Source: Bacteroidales bacterium (GTDB taxonomy: Bacteria > Bacteroidota > Bacteroidia > Bacteroidales > Muribaculaceae). Taken from it: a DNA stretch of 5,996 nucleotides. Under the pieces are notes generated by a model. It ran no database searches, was not told where the DNA came from, and saw nothing but the letters and a program-made list of their open reading frames with translations. Where the stretch lies: assembly GCA_004555955.1 (NCBI GenBank), contig SFJG01000110.1, forward strand, positions 1 through 5,996, read 5' to 3'. The stretch's first letter is position 1, and every line of letters starts with the position of its first letter. Below, piece by piece: positions 1 through 5,514 of this stretch. A program made the position numbers and the translations under genes.

Positions 1-1
1 A

Positions 2-28
2 GTAGGGTCGCGGCTTGCTGCGACCTAC
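2..28. repeat. GGTCGC/GCGACC hairpin repeat, relative of the 28-bp element
   Basis: GTA-G-GGTCGC pairs with GCGACC-TAC across an 8-nt loop, leaving one bulged G. The GGTCGC/GCGACC arms and the flanking GTAGGGTCGC/CGACCCTAC-like edges match those of the 28-bp repeats at 298-325 and 3077-3104, but the loop differs (GGCTTGCT here, ACCGAGGC there). It is probably a diverged member of the same dispersed palindromic family. It may continue beyond the left window edge. Confidence 0.5.
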
Positions 29-72
29 CAGGCGATAGTTTTTCGTTTTGCAAAGTCTCCGACTTAGCATGG

Positions 73-112
73 ACAATGAGCAAAATCTATGCAATTTAGC
101 TCATTGTTTTAT
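73..112 (+). terminator. Probable intrinsic terminator of a gene left of the window
   Basis: ACAATGAGC (73-81) pairs with GCTCATTGT (99-107), and the stem continues past one A-A mismatch as AAA/TTT, closing a 9-nt loop. A short T run (107-110) follows on the plus strand. This is the layout of a rho-independent terminator for transcription entering from the left. No gene end is visible in positions 1-72, so the gene served would lie outside the window. Confidence 0.5.
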
Positions 113-127
113 AGGGGTGACATCTGA

Positions 128-157
128 CCCCACCTAGCCGCAAGCGGCAAGGTGGGG
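128..157. repeat. 30-bp near-perfect palindrome
   Basis: CCCCACCT (128-135) pairs with AGGTGGGG (150-157). After an A-A mismatch, GCCG pairs with CGGC around a CAAG tetraloop. There is no T run on either side, so it is not a standard terminator. The left arm belongs to a 13-bp sequence, CCCCACCTAGCCG, that recurs exactly at 231-243. GGGGT at 114-118 can pair with ACCCC at 127-131, which would compete with this stem. Confidence 0.65.
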
Positions 158-203
158 CTAACCGAGTACCGCAAGCTCTCCAAGCTTGCATCTTGACGAT
201 AAC
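128..203 (+). repeat. Repeat unit copy 1 (CCCCACCTAGCCG...CATCTTGACG)
   Basis: This longer copy starts with CCCCACCTAGCCG (128-140) and ends with CATCTTGACGATAAC (189-203). It contains the 30-bp palindrome and a second hairpin, GCAAGCT (171-177) with AGCTTGC (183-189). The second copy (231-275) shares both ends but lacks most of the middle. The 21-nt right end (183-203) differs from copy 2 at two positions. The unit is not recognised as a known element. Confidence 0.55.
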
Positions 204-230
204 GAGTTACTCGTTCTACGCCGGTCTTGT

Positions 231-275
231 CCCCACCTAGCCGAGAGCTCTTTGAGCTAGCATCTTGACGGTAAC
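231..275 (+). repeat. Repeat unit copy 2, internally shortened
   Basis: It begins with the same 13 bases as copy 1 (231-243) and ends with AGCTAGCATCTTGACGGTAAC-like sequence (255-275). In between, AGCTC (246-250) pairs with GAGCT (254-258) around TTT. The hairpin just before the shared CATCTTGACG end is therefore kept in both copies although the bases of its arms and loop differ, which hints that the fold matters. Two copies are too few to prove covariation. Confidence 0.5.
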
Positions 276-297
276 CCAATTGGCTTCCACACGCCTA

Positions 298-325
298 CCC
301 GGTCGCACCGAGGCGCGACCCTACG
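298..325 (+). repeat. 28-bp GC-rich direct repeat, left copy
   Basis: The 28 bases from CCCGGTCGC to CCCTACG are identical to 3077-3104, and both lie in the same orientation. The core folds as GGTCGC/GCGACC around ACCGAGGC. Similarity continues outside the core: TCCACACG precedes both copies four bases upstream, and GTATTATGT follows both at a short distance. The two copies bracket the glycosidase gene, 2,779 bp apart. It is probably a dispersed intergenic repeat of this genome. Confidence 0.75.
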
Positions 326-378
326 TCCGAATGGTATTTTCTGCGATGTATTATGTTGAAAATAAGCAAAGTAACCAT

Positions 379-418
379 TTAGGGCTGATTCCTGCAAATG
401 GATTCAGCCCTAATTTTT
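379..418. terminator. Hairpin terminator downstream of the glycosidase gene
   Basis: TTAGGGCTGATTCC (379-392) pairs with GGATTCAGCCCTAA (400-413) around a 7-nt loop, with one T-T mismatch in a 14-bp stem. It begins 39 nt beyond the stop codon of the minus-strand gene, where its terminator is expected. The only T tract (414-418) is on the plus strand, so by strict rules it reads better as a rightward terminator. It may act in both directions, stopping transcription coming from the left as well. Confidence 0.6.
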
Positions 419-452
419 CAACTGCTCAAAAATTTTTATCGGACAGCAATAA

Positions 453-2894
453 TTATTTTATCAAGATTTTAGCTGTTTGGCAAGAATTATTGCCGTATGC
501 TGTGACAAAATATATTCCTAAAGGAAGACATTTTGCGTCTATTACCGTAGAGCTCTCGCCACTTGTTTTGGCAGATGCTACAGCAATTCCGGCAGAGTTA
601 AAGATGGTGATGCTTTTTACAGATTCACTGTGATTTACGACAATCTGCTCGCCAAGAACCTTAGCATCAAGCTTATTCGGAGCATGCGAGTCGGGAACAA
701 TAGTGTCAACACCGGCAAAACCGGGGTAAATGGCGGTCATGTCTCCGATGGCGAGTTTGCATCCATTAACGGCAGCACCGGTGAGGTATAGAGTCATGGC
801 CTGCAGAGTAATGGGGTAGCGATATACGGCGAAAGCCTCTTCATTCTCCTTAAAGTCGACGCGATACAGATTGTCTCCGGCTTCCATGTCTTCAGCAGTG
901 AGGCTAAAACTCTTCCCCATTGCATCAACAAACTGGAATGTGATGGTTTTCATGATATCAGGGCTGTCAAAAACCTTAAGAGTCAATGCGTCGGGGAGCG
1001 AGTAGATAGTTCGTTTAGGAGAGAATTTGACGTATGTGCCACGCCCGGTAGTTAGGTCAAAGCTGATGTTTGCACCACTTGTCCAGCTAGTAGGGATAGA
1101 AGTATAATCAATTACTTTGTTTTTTACTGCAGAGGAGAAAGTGGCCTTGAAATCGCCGCTTTCAATATTGCTAAATTGCTCAACGACCTTATAATGCTGA
1201 GGGACTATTTGTACAGTGACCGGGAAGCTGAAACTAACGTCTCCAATGCTTCCGGTGACAGTGGTTTCGCCATCCTGTAAACCGGTGATAACACCGTCTG
1301 GTGTAATGTCAACAAAACCTTCAGGCGAAGAAGTCCAGGCAAAAGCGCCGACATCAATGCCAACTCTGCCTGTTTCCATCACGCCGTAAATCCCGCTGAT
1401 TTGTCTTGGTGAGTCATCGACGAGGAGCGCAGAGAAATCAGGCTTCACTTCAGTGATTCCGATGGTGTTTACAGCAAGTTCAGCGGAGAAGTCGGCGTAG
1501 CGTGCTATAATCTTTCCGCTACCGGCGACTTCGGCTGCGTGAAAAATGGCATCGTCATCGACGTATCCAATTGATTCCGGCTCAACGGTAAATGAGCATC
1601 CCTGCAGGTCGCCGTCTAAGACTTCGTCGTATTGGTTGAAAGACATGACGCGGAGAGGAGTTCGGGAGATGACCATTGGCGAAATTGACGGGAGGCTGAA
1701 AGTGAGGTGGTGTATATTTTTGTCTTCCGGTGCGAGAGAGATAGCGAGCGCAGCGTCAACGACAGGGCGTACAGAGCCACGCCCGGGCAAGTTGAGCATT
1801 TTTTCGTCGATAACGATAGCTGCACTGCCGCCGCTGTCAAAGTTGACTACATCCCAAGCACCACGCTCCACCAGCCAAGCGGATAGCTCAATACAGTCAA
1901 CTCCGGCGCTTTGGCTTGAAAGCTCGGTGGTGGCGATATAAAGCTTAGTTTTGTCTTGCGAGATTCCGGCCATAACTCGGCTTGAAAGCTCATATTCTCG
2001 GCCGTTTTCAAAGTTGTTAAACTCACCGTCGTGCAGGACGCCGTCATGAACTATGCTTGGATATCCGTGAAAGGCGTTGAGAATGTTCTGTGGAGCATTT
2101 CCCCATCCGGGAGAGTTAAAAGTCTGTGTTATGGTGAGCGTTTCGCCCACAGCGATATGCCCATCAAGAGCACCGCGCTTACCACCTTGTAGGAAGATGA
2201 CGTATTGGTCTTCAGCGGTCTGTATAGGAGTGGAAGATATATTTGTGACTAAACATCTGATAGGGTCTCCGTTTACTCTCCATTTGTCGAGAGGCTTGAT
2301 TGCGATATAGTCGCCATCGGCAGATAGTTGAGTGCCGTTGAGGCTGTTGAAAAGCGTGCAATCCGCTTTCACTCCGGATGCGGGAGCGTTATAGATGTCG
2401 ATGGTGACGTTAGTTCCGTCTTGCGTAGTGATGAAAGAGTTAAGGTTAGGTAAGAAAACTTCCGCTTTTCCCTCGTCGGTGATAGCGAGGATGGAGCGTC
2501 CCCATTTGGTGTAAGTGACTTCACCTTCGCAGATGTTGAGTCCGATGCAAATACCGTCGTCGTAGCTGAAAAAGTCGTGGTTCCAAGCGACTTTTACCTG
2601 GTGACCCGGGCGAGAATTTTCGCGGAAATGAGTCATCACGTCCCATCGAAGGACGTCCGGTACTTGGTGACGGCTCTGTGCCTGCTCAATTTTCGCGTAT
2701 GGGTTTGTGAGGTCAACTTCAACGAGCCAAACGATAACCGGTTTTTGTGGATAAATGACCTTTGTATATTTCATGCCAGGTCCTACAGTGTATGACTCAA
2801 CAGTGTTTGCTACGCCCCAGTCGTATTTCAGCTCTTGGGCGCGAATAACGAAAGCCATAGCTATCGCAATGAGGGAGAAGAAAATTTTTTTCAT
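453..2894 (-). CDS. Exported phosphodiester glycosidase (NAGPA-like) family protein with T9SS-like tail
   Basis: An 813-residue protein. Residues 1 to about 20 form a signal peptide (MKKIFFSLIAIAMAFVIRAQ). Residues about 100-390 match the phosphodiester glycosidase domain related to the human mannose-6-phosphate uncovering enzyme: AWNHDFF (103-109), GYPSIVHDG (277-285), SSRVMAGISQDKTKLYIATT (304-323), NFDSGGSAA (351-359) and RPVVDAALAIS (376-386). The usual NxDGGGS motif reads NFDSGGS here. Two bacterial Ig-like segments follow (about 410-478 and 495-561; TPDGVITGLQDGETTVTG is BIG2-like), then another beta-rich segment (about 600-670). Residues about 740-813 resemble a T9SS type A sorting domain (ITIFNSAGIAVAS, LPLGIYFVT, ending KILIK). 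It is therefore probably carried to the cell surface or secreted. The substrate is unknown; bonds between a sugar and a phosphodiester in glycans or wall polymers are inferred from the family. The start is supported by the signal peptide and a -7 box just upstream. It is transcribed alone, divergently from the ABC operon. Confidence 0.85.
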   Translation of the reverse strand: MKKIFFSLIAIAMAFVIRAQELKYDWGVANTVESYTVGPGMKYTKVIYPQKPVIVWLVEVDLTNPYAKIEQAQSRHQVPDVLRWDVMTHFRENSRPGHQVKVAWNHDFFSYDDGICIGLNICEGEVTYTKWGRSILAITDEGKAEVFLPNLNSFITTQDGTNVTIDIYNAPASGVKADCTLFNSLNGTQLSADGDYIAIKPLDKWRVNGDPIRCLVTNISSTPIQTAEDQYVIFLQGGKRGALDGHIAVGETLTITQTFNSPGWGNAPQNILNAFHGYPSIVHDGVLHDGEFNNFENGREYELSSRVMAGISQDKTKLYIATTELSSQSAGVDCIELSAWLVERGAWDVVNFDSGGSAAIVIDEKMLNLPGRGSVRPVVDAALAISLAPEDKNIHHLTFSLPSISPMVISRTPLRVMSFNQYDEVLDGDLQGCSFTVEPESIGYVDDDAIFHAAEVAGSGKIIARYADFSAELAVNTIGITEVKPDFSALLVDDSPRQISGIYGVMETGRVGIDVGAFAWTSSPEGFVDITPDGVITGLQDGETTVTGSIGDVSFSFPVTVQIVPQHYKVVEQFSNIESGDFKATFSSAVKNKVIDYTSIPTSWTSGANISFDLTTGRGTYVKFSPKRTIYSLPDALTLKVFDSPDIMKTITFQFVDAMGKSFSLTAEDMEAGDNLYRVDFKENEEAFAVYRYPITLQAMTLYLTGAAVNGCKLAIGDMTAIYPGFAGVDTIVPDSHAPNKLDAKVLGEQIVVNHSESVKSITIFNSAGIAVASAKTSGESSTVIDAKCLPLGIYFVTAYGNNSCQTAKILIK

Positions 2895-2910
2895 GATGAT
2901 AGAATATTTC

Positions 2911-2925
2911 GTTTTTGCAAATATA
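2911..2925 (-). promoter_or_regulatory. Bacteroidales-type promoter of the glycosidase gene
   Basis: On the minus strand, TATATTTG (2918-2925) fits the TAnnTTTG -7 consensus of Bacteroidota. Transcription would start near 2911, giving a leader of about 17 nt before the ATG at 2894. No good TTTG -33 box is found 19-21 bp upstream, so the promoter may be weak or use a degenerate -33. No Shine-Dalgarno sequence is present, as is usual in this phylum. Confidence 0.55.
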
Positions 2926-3029
2926 TGAATTATTTTTCATTTAGTGTTTTCATTTAGCCGCCAAAACATGGTGATAGTAACGCAAAAAAATGCCGAAAAA
3001 CGATAGCCCGACGGCGGAGCCGGACTGCC

Positions 3030-3072
3030 CCGTATTATGTAGATAATCAGCAACCTGCCTTACATCCACACG
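3030..3072 (+). repeat. 43-bp direct repeat, copy 1
   Basis: The 43 bases from CCGTATTATGTAGATAATC to CATCCACACG recur at 3111-3153 with one difference (C at 3059, T at 3140), a period of 81 bp. The 28-bp palindromic repeat lies between the copies. A diverged trace (GTATTATGT then AATAAGCAAA) follows the left 28-bp copy near 349-370, so this sequence and the 28-bp element appear to travel together. Confidence 0.75.
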
Positions 3073-3076
3073 TCAT

Positions 3077-3104
3077 CCCGGTCGCACCGAGGCGCGACCC
3101 TACG
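3077..3104 (+). repeat. 28-bp GC-rich direct repeat, right copy
   Basis: Identical over 28 bases to 298-325 and in the same orientation, with GGTCGC/GCGACC arms around ACCGAGGC. It sits between the two 43-bp repeats. With the left copy it flanks the glycosidase gene and its promoter. Confidence 0.75.
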
Positions 3105-3110
3105 ACCACT

Positions 3111-3153
3111 CCGTATTATGTAGATAATCAGCAACCTGCTTTACATCCACACG
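3111..3153 (+). repeat. 43-bp direct repeat, copy 2
   Basis: Second copy of the sequence at 3030-3072, with a single C-to-T change at 3140. Such near-identity over non-coding DNA points to a recent duplication of the 81-bp unit (43-bp repeat plus palindrome and spacer) or to pressure to conserve it. Confidence 0.75.
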
Positions 3154-3248
3154 ATACACGACAAACGATAATCCGCTGAAGTTCAGCTATATACATATGT
3201 TCCTTCAAATAATATTGCGTTAATAAAAGTTAAAGTGTTGTTTTGCTC

Positions 3249-3285
3249 TTGCAAATAGCATTTTTGTGCTTACCTTTGCAGTGTA
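3249..3285 (+). promoter_or_regulatory. Promoter of the ABC transporter/GntR operon
   Basis: TACCTTTG (3271-3278) is an exact match to the Bacteroidota -7 consensus TAnnTTTG. A TTG within CTCTTGCA (3249-3251) lies 19 bp upstream and can serve as the -33 box; TTTTG at 3241-3245 is a less well spaced alternative. Transcription is expected to start around 3283-3286, inside the operator palindrome, giving a leader of about 175 nt. Confidence 0.75.
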
Positions 3286-3303
3286 CTAATTAACTAATAC
3301 ACT
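3280..3303. promoter_or_regulatory. Predicted GntR/YtrA operator overlapping the transcription start
   Basis: AGTGTA (3280-3285) and TACACT (3298-3303) are perfect inverted arms separated by 12 bp (CTAATTAACTAA). Over the full 24 bp, ten of twelve base pairs are symmetric. The site begins two bases after the -7 box and covers the predicted transcription start, a classic place for a repressor. From memory, YtrA-type GntR repressors of Bacillus bind a similar AGTGTA/TACACT inverted repeat. A YtrA-like gene is the third gene of this operon, so autorepression is the simplest reading. Confidence 0.8.
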
Positions 3304-3312
3304 AAAACAACA

Positions 3313-3363
3313 AAACAATTAAACAAAACTAAACAACTAAACAATCAAACAAAACTAAACAAC
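3313..3363 (+). repeat. Tandem repeat in the AC-rich leader
   Basis: Positions 3313-3337 recur at 3339-3363 with one mismatch (T at 3320, C at 3346), a period of 26 nt. The sequence is almost only A and C (blocks of AAACAAAACTAAACAAC), so the transcript here should be unfolded. It lies between the operator and the leader hairpin. Unstructured leaders favour ribosome access; whether the duplication has a function is not known. Confidence 0.6.
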
Positions 3364-3372
3364 AAAAACGAC

Positions 3373-3440
3373 GATTTCTGAATCGGGTGCTGAAACAAAC
3401 AACTCTCAATCTCTCAGGAAACCCACCCGGTTCAGGAATC
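3373..3440 (+). promoter_or_regulatory. Long-stem hairpin in the operon leader, possible cis-regulatory RNA
   Basis: GATTTCTGAATCGGGTG (3373-3389) pairs with CACCCGGTTCAGGAATC (3424-3440) over 17 bp without interruption in RNA; the two positions that are not Watson-Crick are G-U pairs. The loop is 34 nt (3390-3423). The stem ends 19 nt before the start codon and is followed by TTAAAAAA, not a T run, so it is not an ordinary terminator. TCAGGAA occurs twice (3414-3420 in the loop, 3432-3438 in the right arm) and either copy can pair with TTTCTGA (3375-3381), allowing an alternative small hairpin. It matches no riboswitch class that I recognise. Confidence 0.6.
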
Positions 3441-3459
3441 TTAAAAAAGAAACAAAACA

Positions 3460-4314
3460 ATGGAGGAAATGAAATTAATTACAATCAACGGCATGACATT
3501 CGACTACGGTCGGAAAAACCGCAAAGTGTTCGACAACTTCTCGTTGACATTCGAACGCGGCTCAATCTACGGTTTGCTGGGCAAAAACGGCACGGGCAAA
3601 TCGACGTTACTCTACCTGATGTGCGGACTACTTCGCGCCCGCACTGGTTCAATCACATTCAACGGCCACGACGTAACCCGTCGGCAACCGTCGGTGCTGA
3701 GCGACATCTTTATCGTGCCCGAGGAATTCGACCTGCCGAAGGTGTCGTTCAGCAGTTATGTGAAAGCCAACGAGGTGTTCTACCCGAAGTTTAGCCGCGA
3801 GGTGCTCGACACGTGCTTGCAGCATTTCGACATGGACATCAACATCAACCTCGGCGAACTGTCGTTGGGACAGAAGAAGAAAGCGTTTATGTGCTTTGCA
3901 TTGGCGACCAACACGTCGCTACTGCTGATGGACGAGCCGACCAACGGCTTCGACATACCGTCGAAGAGCCAGATGCGGAAGGTGATTGCGTCGGGCATGA
4001 ACGATGAACGCACTATCATCATCTCGACACACCAGGTGCGCGACGTGGAGAACCTGCTCGACCGGGTGGTTATGATTGACCGCGGAGAAGTGCTTATCGA
4101 CAAGACCTGTATGGAACTCACCGAGAAGTTCTGCTTTGCCGAACAACCTCTGTCGGAGCCAACCGACGACTCGCTCTACGTACAGCAGTCGCTCAACGGC
4201 AACAGCGTGATTATGGAGAATCGCGAGGGCGAAGAGAGCAACCTCAACCTCGAACTGCTCTTCAACGCAATGCTTTCAAATCGAGAAAAAATGACCGAAA
4301 TCATCAACAAATAA
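3460..4314 (+). CDS. ABC transporter ATP-binding protein of a GntR-linked ABC-2 system
   Basis: A 284-residue cytoplasmic ATPase that would power the permease encoded next. Visible motifs: Walker A GKNGTGKST (41-49), signature LSLGQ (134-138), Walker B LLLMDEP (154-160) with catalytic E159, D-loop NGFD (162-165) and switch H191 in STHQ. The Q-loop position reads VPEEF (86-90), with Glu in place of Gln, as seen in several ABC-2 type ATPases. The C-terminal part (about 215-284) is a family-specific tail without a recognised domain. The ATG at 3460 is followed by a second ATG at 3469 (Met4); GGAGG lies between them, too close to serve the second start well, and the phylum rarely uses such sites, so the exact start is uncertain by three residues. 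The stop is 13 nt before the permease ATG, which fits one transcript. The substrate cannot be told from sequence. Confidence 0.9.
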   Translation: MEEMKLITINGMTFDYGRKNRKVFDNFSLTFERGSIYGLLGKNGTGKSTLLYLMCGLLRARTGSITFNGHDVTRRQPSVLSDIFIVPEEFDLPKVSFSSYVKANEVFYPKFSREVLDTCLQHFDMDININLGELSLGQKKKAFMCFALATNTSLLLMDEPTNGFDIPSKSQMRKVIASGMNDERTIIISTHQVRDVENLLDRVVMIDRGEVLIDKTCMELTEKFCFAEQPLSEPTDDSLYVQQSLNGNSVIMENREGEESNLNLELLFNAMLSNREKMTEIINK

Positions 4315-4327
4315 TACCCAAGCAACA

Positions 4328-5158
4328 ATGAACGCAACAAAAAATACATTCAGCCTAACACGCCTCGGGCTACTGCTCAAAAGAGAATATAGCGTAAACT
4401 GGAAGCAACACGTCTATCGGCTGTTGGCAATCTACGGGACATTCTTGTTAACTCTGTTTATGACGATGTTGACAAACGATCCCTACACACCGAGCGCACA
4501 GACGATTCATCACTTCACCGATATTGTCGCCTTCGTCTGCGGAGTGGTTTCGATGGTCTATCTGTCGCAGATGATGAAACCGATGGAGACAAAGACGTCG
4601 CGCATCAACTATCTGATGCTGCCGGCAACCAACGCCGAGAAGTTTGTCAGCCGTCTGCTGATGGCAACCGTCGGCTTTTGGATAACCGCCATCGTTGCAT
4701 TGGCATTTGCAACGGCGAGCCGCTACATCTTTATGCCATTCATGTACGTCAATCCCGACCTCTACCACCCGATATTTGGCAACGTAATGGCAGAATTTTT
4801 CGACTTCAGCGGTCCCATAACCTTTAATGAAATCATAATGAACGAATTCGAAGCCGGTATGTTTGTATTAATGTTTGTCATCTGGGGCTATACCATATAT
4901 ATGCTCGGCGGTAACATCTGGTATAAAAACGCCTTCATCAAGACCGTAGCCGCAATGACCGTCATCACCATATTGGGCAACATCGTGCTCATCTCGCTGA
5001 TTTCGGCATTCGAATCTGAAATCACAAAAGAAATCTTCACCATACTACTCAACACGGCAACCGGCGTATTCACAGTCCTTACGATAGTCAATATCTGGCT
5101 GAGTTACAGACTATTCCGCCGCGCACAAGTAATCCGCAACCTAAAGAACATGTTATGA
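4328..5158 (+). CDS. ABC-2 type permease, six transmembrane segments
   Basis: A 276-residue integral inner-membrane protein. Hydrophobic segments lie at about residues 30-48, 64-81, 110-130, 177-196, 204-227 and 237-260, the six-helix layout of ABC-2 permeases. The stretch MLPATNAEKFVSRLL (97-111), before the third helix, resembles a pattern I associate with Bacteroidota permeases of this type. There is one permease gene, so the transporter is probably a homodimer with two copies of the upstream ATPase. The start codon follows an A-rich leader 13 nt after the ATPase stop, and the end overlaps the GntR start by 4 nt (ATGA). Related YtrB-type systems respond to cell-envelope stress in Firmicutes; applying that role here is inference, and export versus other functions is open. 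Confidence 0.88.
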   Translation: MNATKNTFSLTRLGLLLKREYSVNWKQHVYRLLAIYGTFLLTLFMTMLTNDPYTPSAQTIHHFTDIVAFVCGVVSMVYLSQMMKPMETKTSRINYLMLPATNAEKFVSRLLMATVGFWITAIVALAFATASRYIFMPFMYVNPDLYHPIFGNVMAEFFDFSGPITFNEIIMNEFEAGMFVLMFVIWGYTIYMLGGNIWYKNAFIKTVAAMTVITILGNIVLISLISAFESEITKEIFTILLNTATGVFTVLTIVNIWLSYRLFRRAQVIRNLKNML

Positions 5159-5514
5159 ATTTCAAAGAAAGCAAACCCATATACTTGCAAATCGCGGACC
5201 GCATAATGGACGAGATTTTGCAGAAGATATATCCCGAAGAAGGGCGCATACCATCGGTGCGCGAATATGCAGCCACCGTAGAGGTAAACGCCAACACCGT
5301 AGCACGCTCGTTCGACTACCTTCAGAGCCGGGAAATCATCTACAACCGCCGAGGGATAGGCTACTTCGTGAGCGCCCAAGCCCGTGCGACGATAAAAGAA
5401 ATGCGCAAACGCGAATTCATCGACGGCGACCTGCCCGAACTCTTTCGCAAGATGAGCCTGCTGGGCATCTCTATCGACGAAATCATCGAAAATTACAACA
5501 ACCAACACAAATAA
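5155..5514 (+). CDS. GntR family regulator, YtrA subfamily
   Basis: A 119-residue DNA-binding protein. Residues about 8-75 form the GntR winged helix-turn-helix, with the characteristic GRIPSVREYAATVEVNANTV (45-64) and the wing YNRRGIGYFVS. The tail after it is only about 45 residues, too short for FadR or HutC ligand domains but right for YtrA, whose tail serves dimerisation. The start overlaps the permease stop (ATGA), implying translational coupling. In many Firmicute ytr operons the repressor comes first; here it is last. The 24-bp palindrome at the operon promoter is the expected target. The inducing signal is unknown. No clear terminator follows, so transcription may continue into the outer-membrane gene. 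Confidence 0.92.
   Translation: MNFKESKPIYLQIADRIMDEILQKIYPEEGRIPSVREYAATVEVNANTVARSFDYLQSREIIYNRRGIGYFVSAQARATIKEMRKREFIDGDLPELFRKMSLLGISIDEIIENYNNQHK

Larger units (their letters stand above)
1..452. other. Gene-free intergenic block dense in inverted repeats
   Basis: No convincing gene is seen in this stretch of about 450 bases. The one open frame across it (plus strand, 265-633) runs through repeats and then antisense to the glycosidase gene. By eye there are about ten short inverted repeats: 2-28, 49-69, 73-107, 114-131, 128-157, 171-189, 201-215, 246-258, 301-320 and 379-413. The hairpins at 73-107 and 379-413 look like terminators; the rest are unexplained. The block could be a dispersed palindromic repeat cluster, a structured non-coding RNA, or a decayed mobile-element end. 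The sequence alone does not decide between these. Confidence 0.6.
2926..3240. other. Divergent intergenic region with repeats, no gene
   Basis: No coding sequence is supported here. The region holds a small GC-rich hairpin (CGGC 3012-3015 with GCCG 3019-3022), two 43-bp direct repeats around a 28-bp palindromic repeat (3030-3153), a 13-bp palindrome GCTGAAGTTCAGC (3175-3187; only the centre base breaks symmetry) and ACATATGT (3193-3200). The last two lie about 80-110 bp upstream of the operon's predicted transcription start and could be binding sites, but no protein can be assigned to them. Confidence 0.6.

Noticed and set aside
265..633. 122-codon plus-strand open frame starting in the repeat block
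   Set aside because: It runs through the 28-bp repeat and the terminator hairpin and then antisense to the end of the glycosidase gene. It shows no recognisable domain.
298..3104. Insertion sequence or composite transposon carrying the glycosidase gene
   Set aside because: No transposase, integrase or terminal inverted repeats with target duplication are visible. Only direct repeats flank the gene, so this is kept as a recombination hypothesis and not as a mobile element.
3030..3153. CRISPR array
   Set aside because: There are only two repeats of 43 bp with one spacer, and that spacer holds a palindrome also found elsewhere in the window. No cas genes are present.
3441..3448. Intrinsic terminator (attenuator) after the leader hairpin
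   Set aside because: The stem is followed by TTAAAAAA on the plus strand, with no T run, so classical attenuation by termination is unlikely.
3387..3794. GTG-started 135-codon frame overlapping the ABC ATPase start
   Set aside because: It begins inside the leader hairpin and mostly covers the ATPase gene in another frame. The ATPase frame has all ABC motifs, so this is a shadow. A short leader peptide remains possible but has no support.
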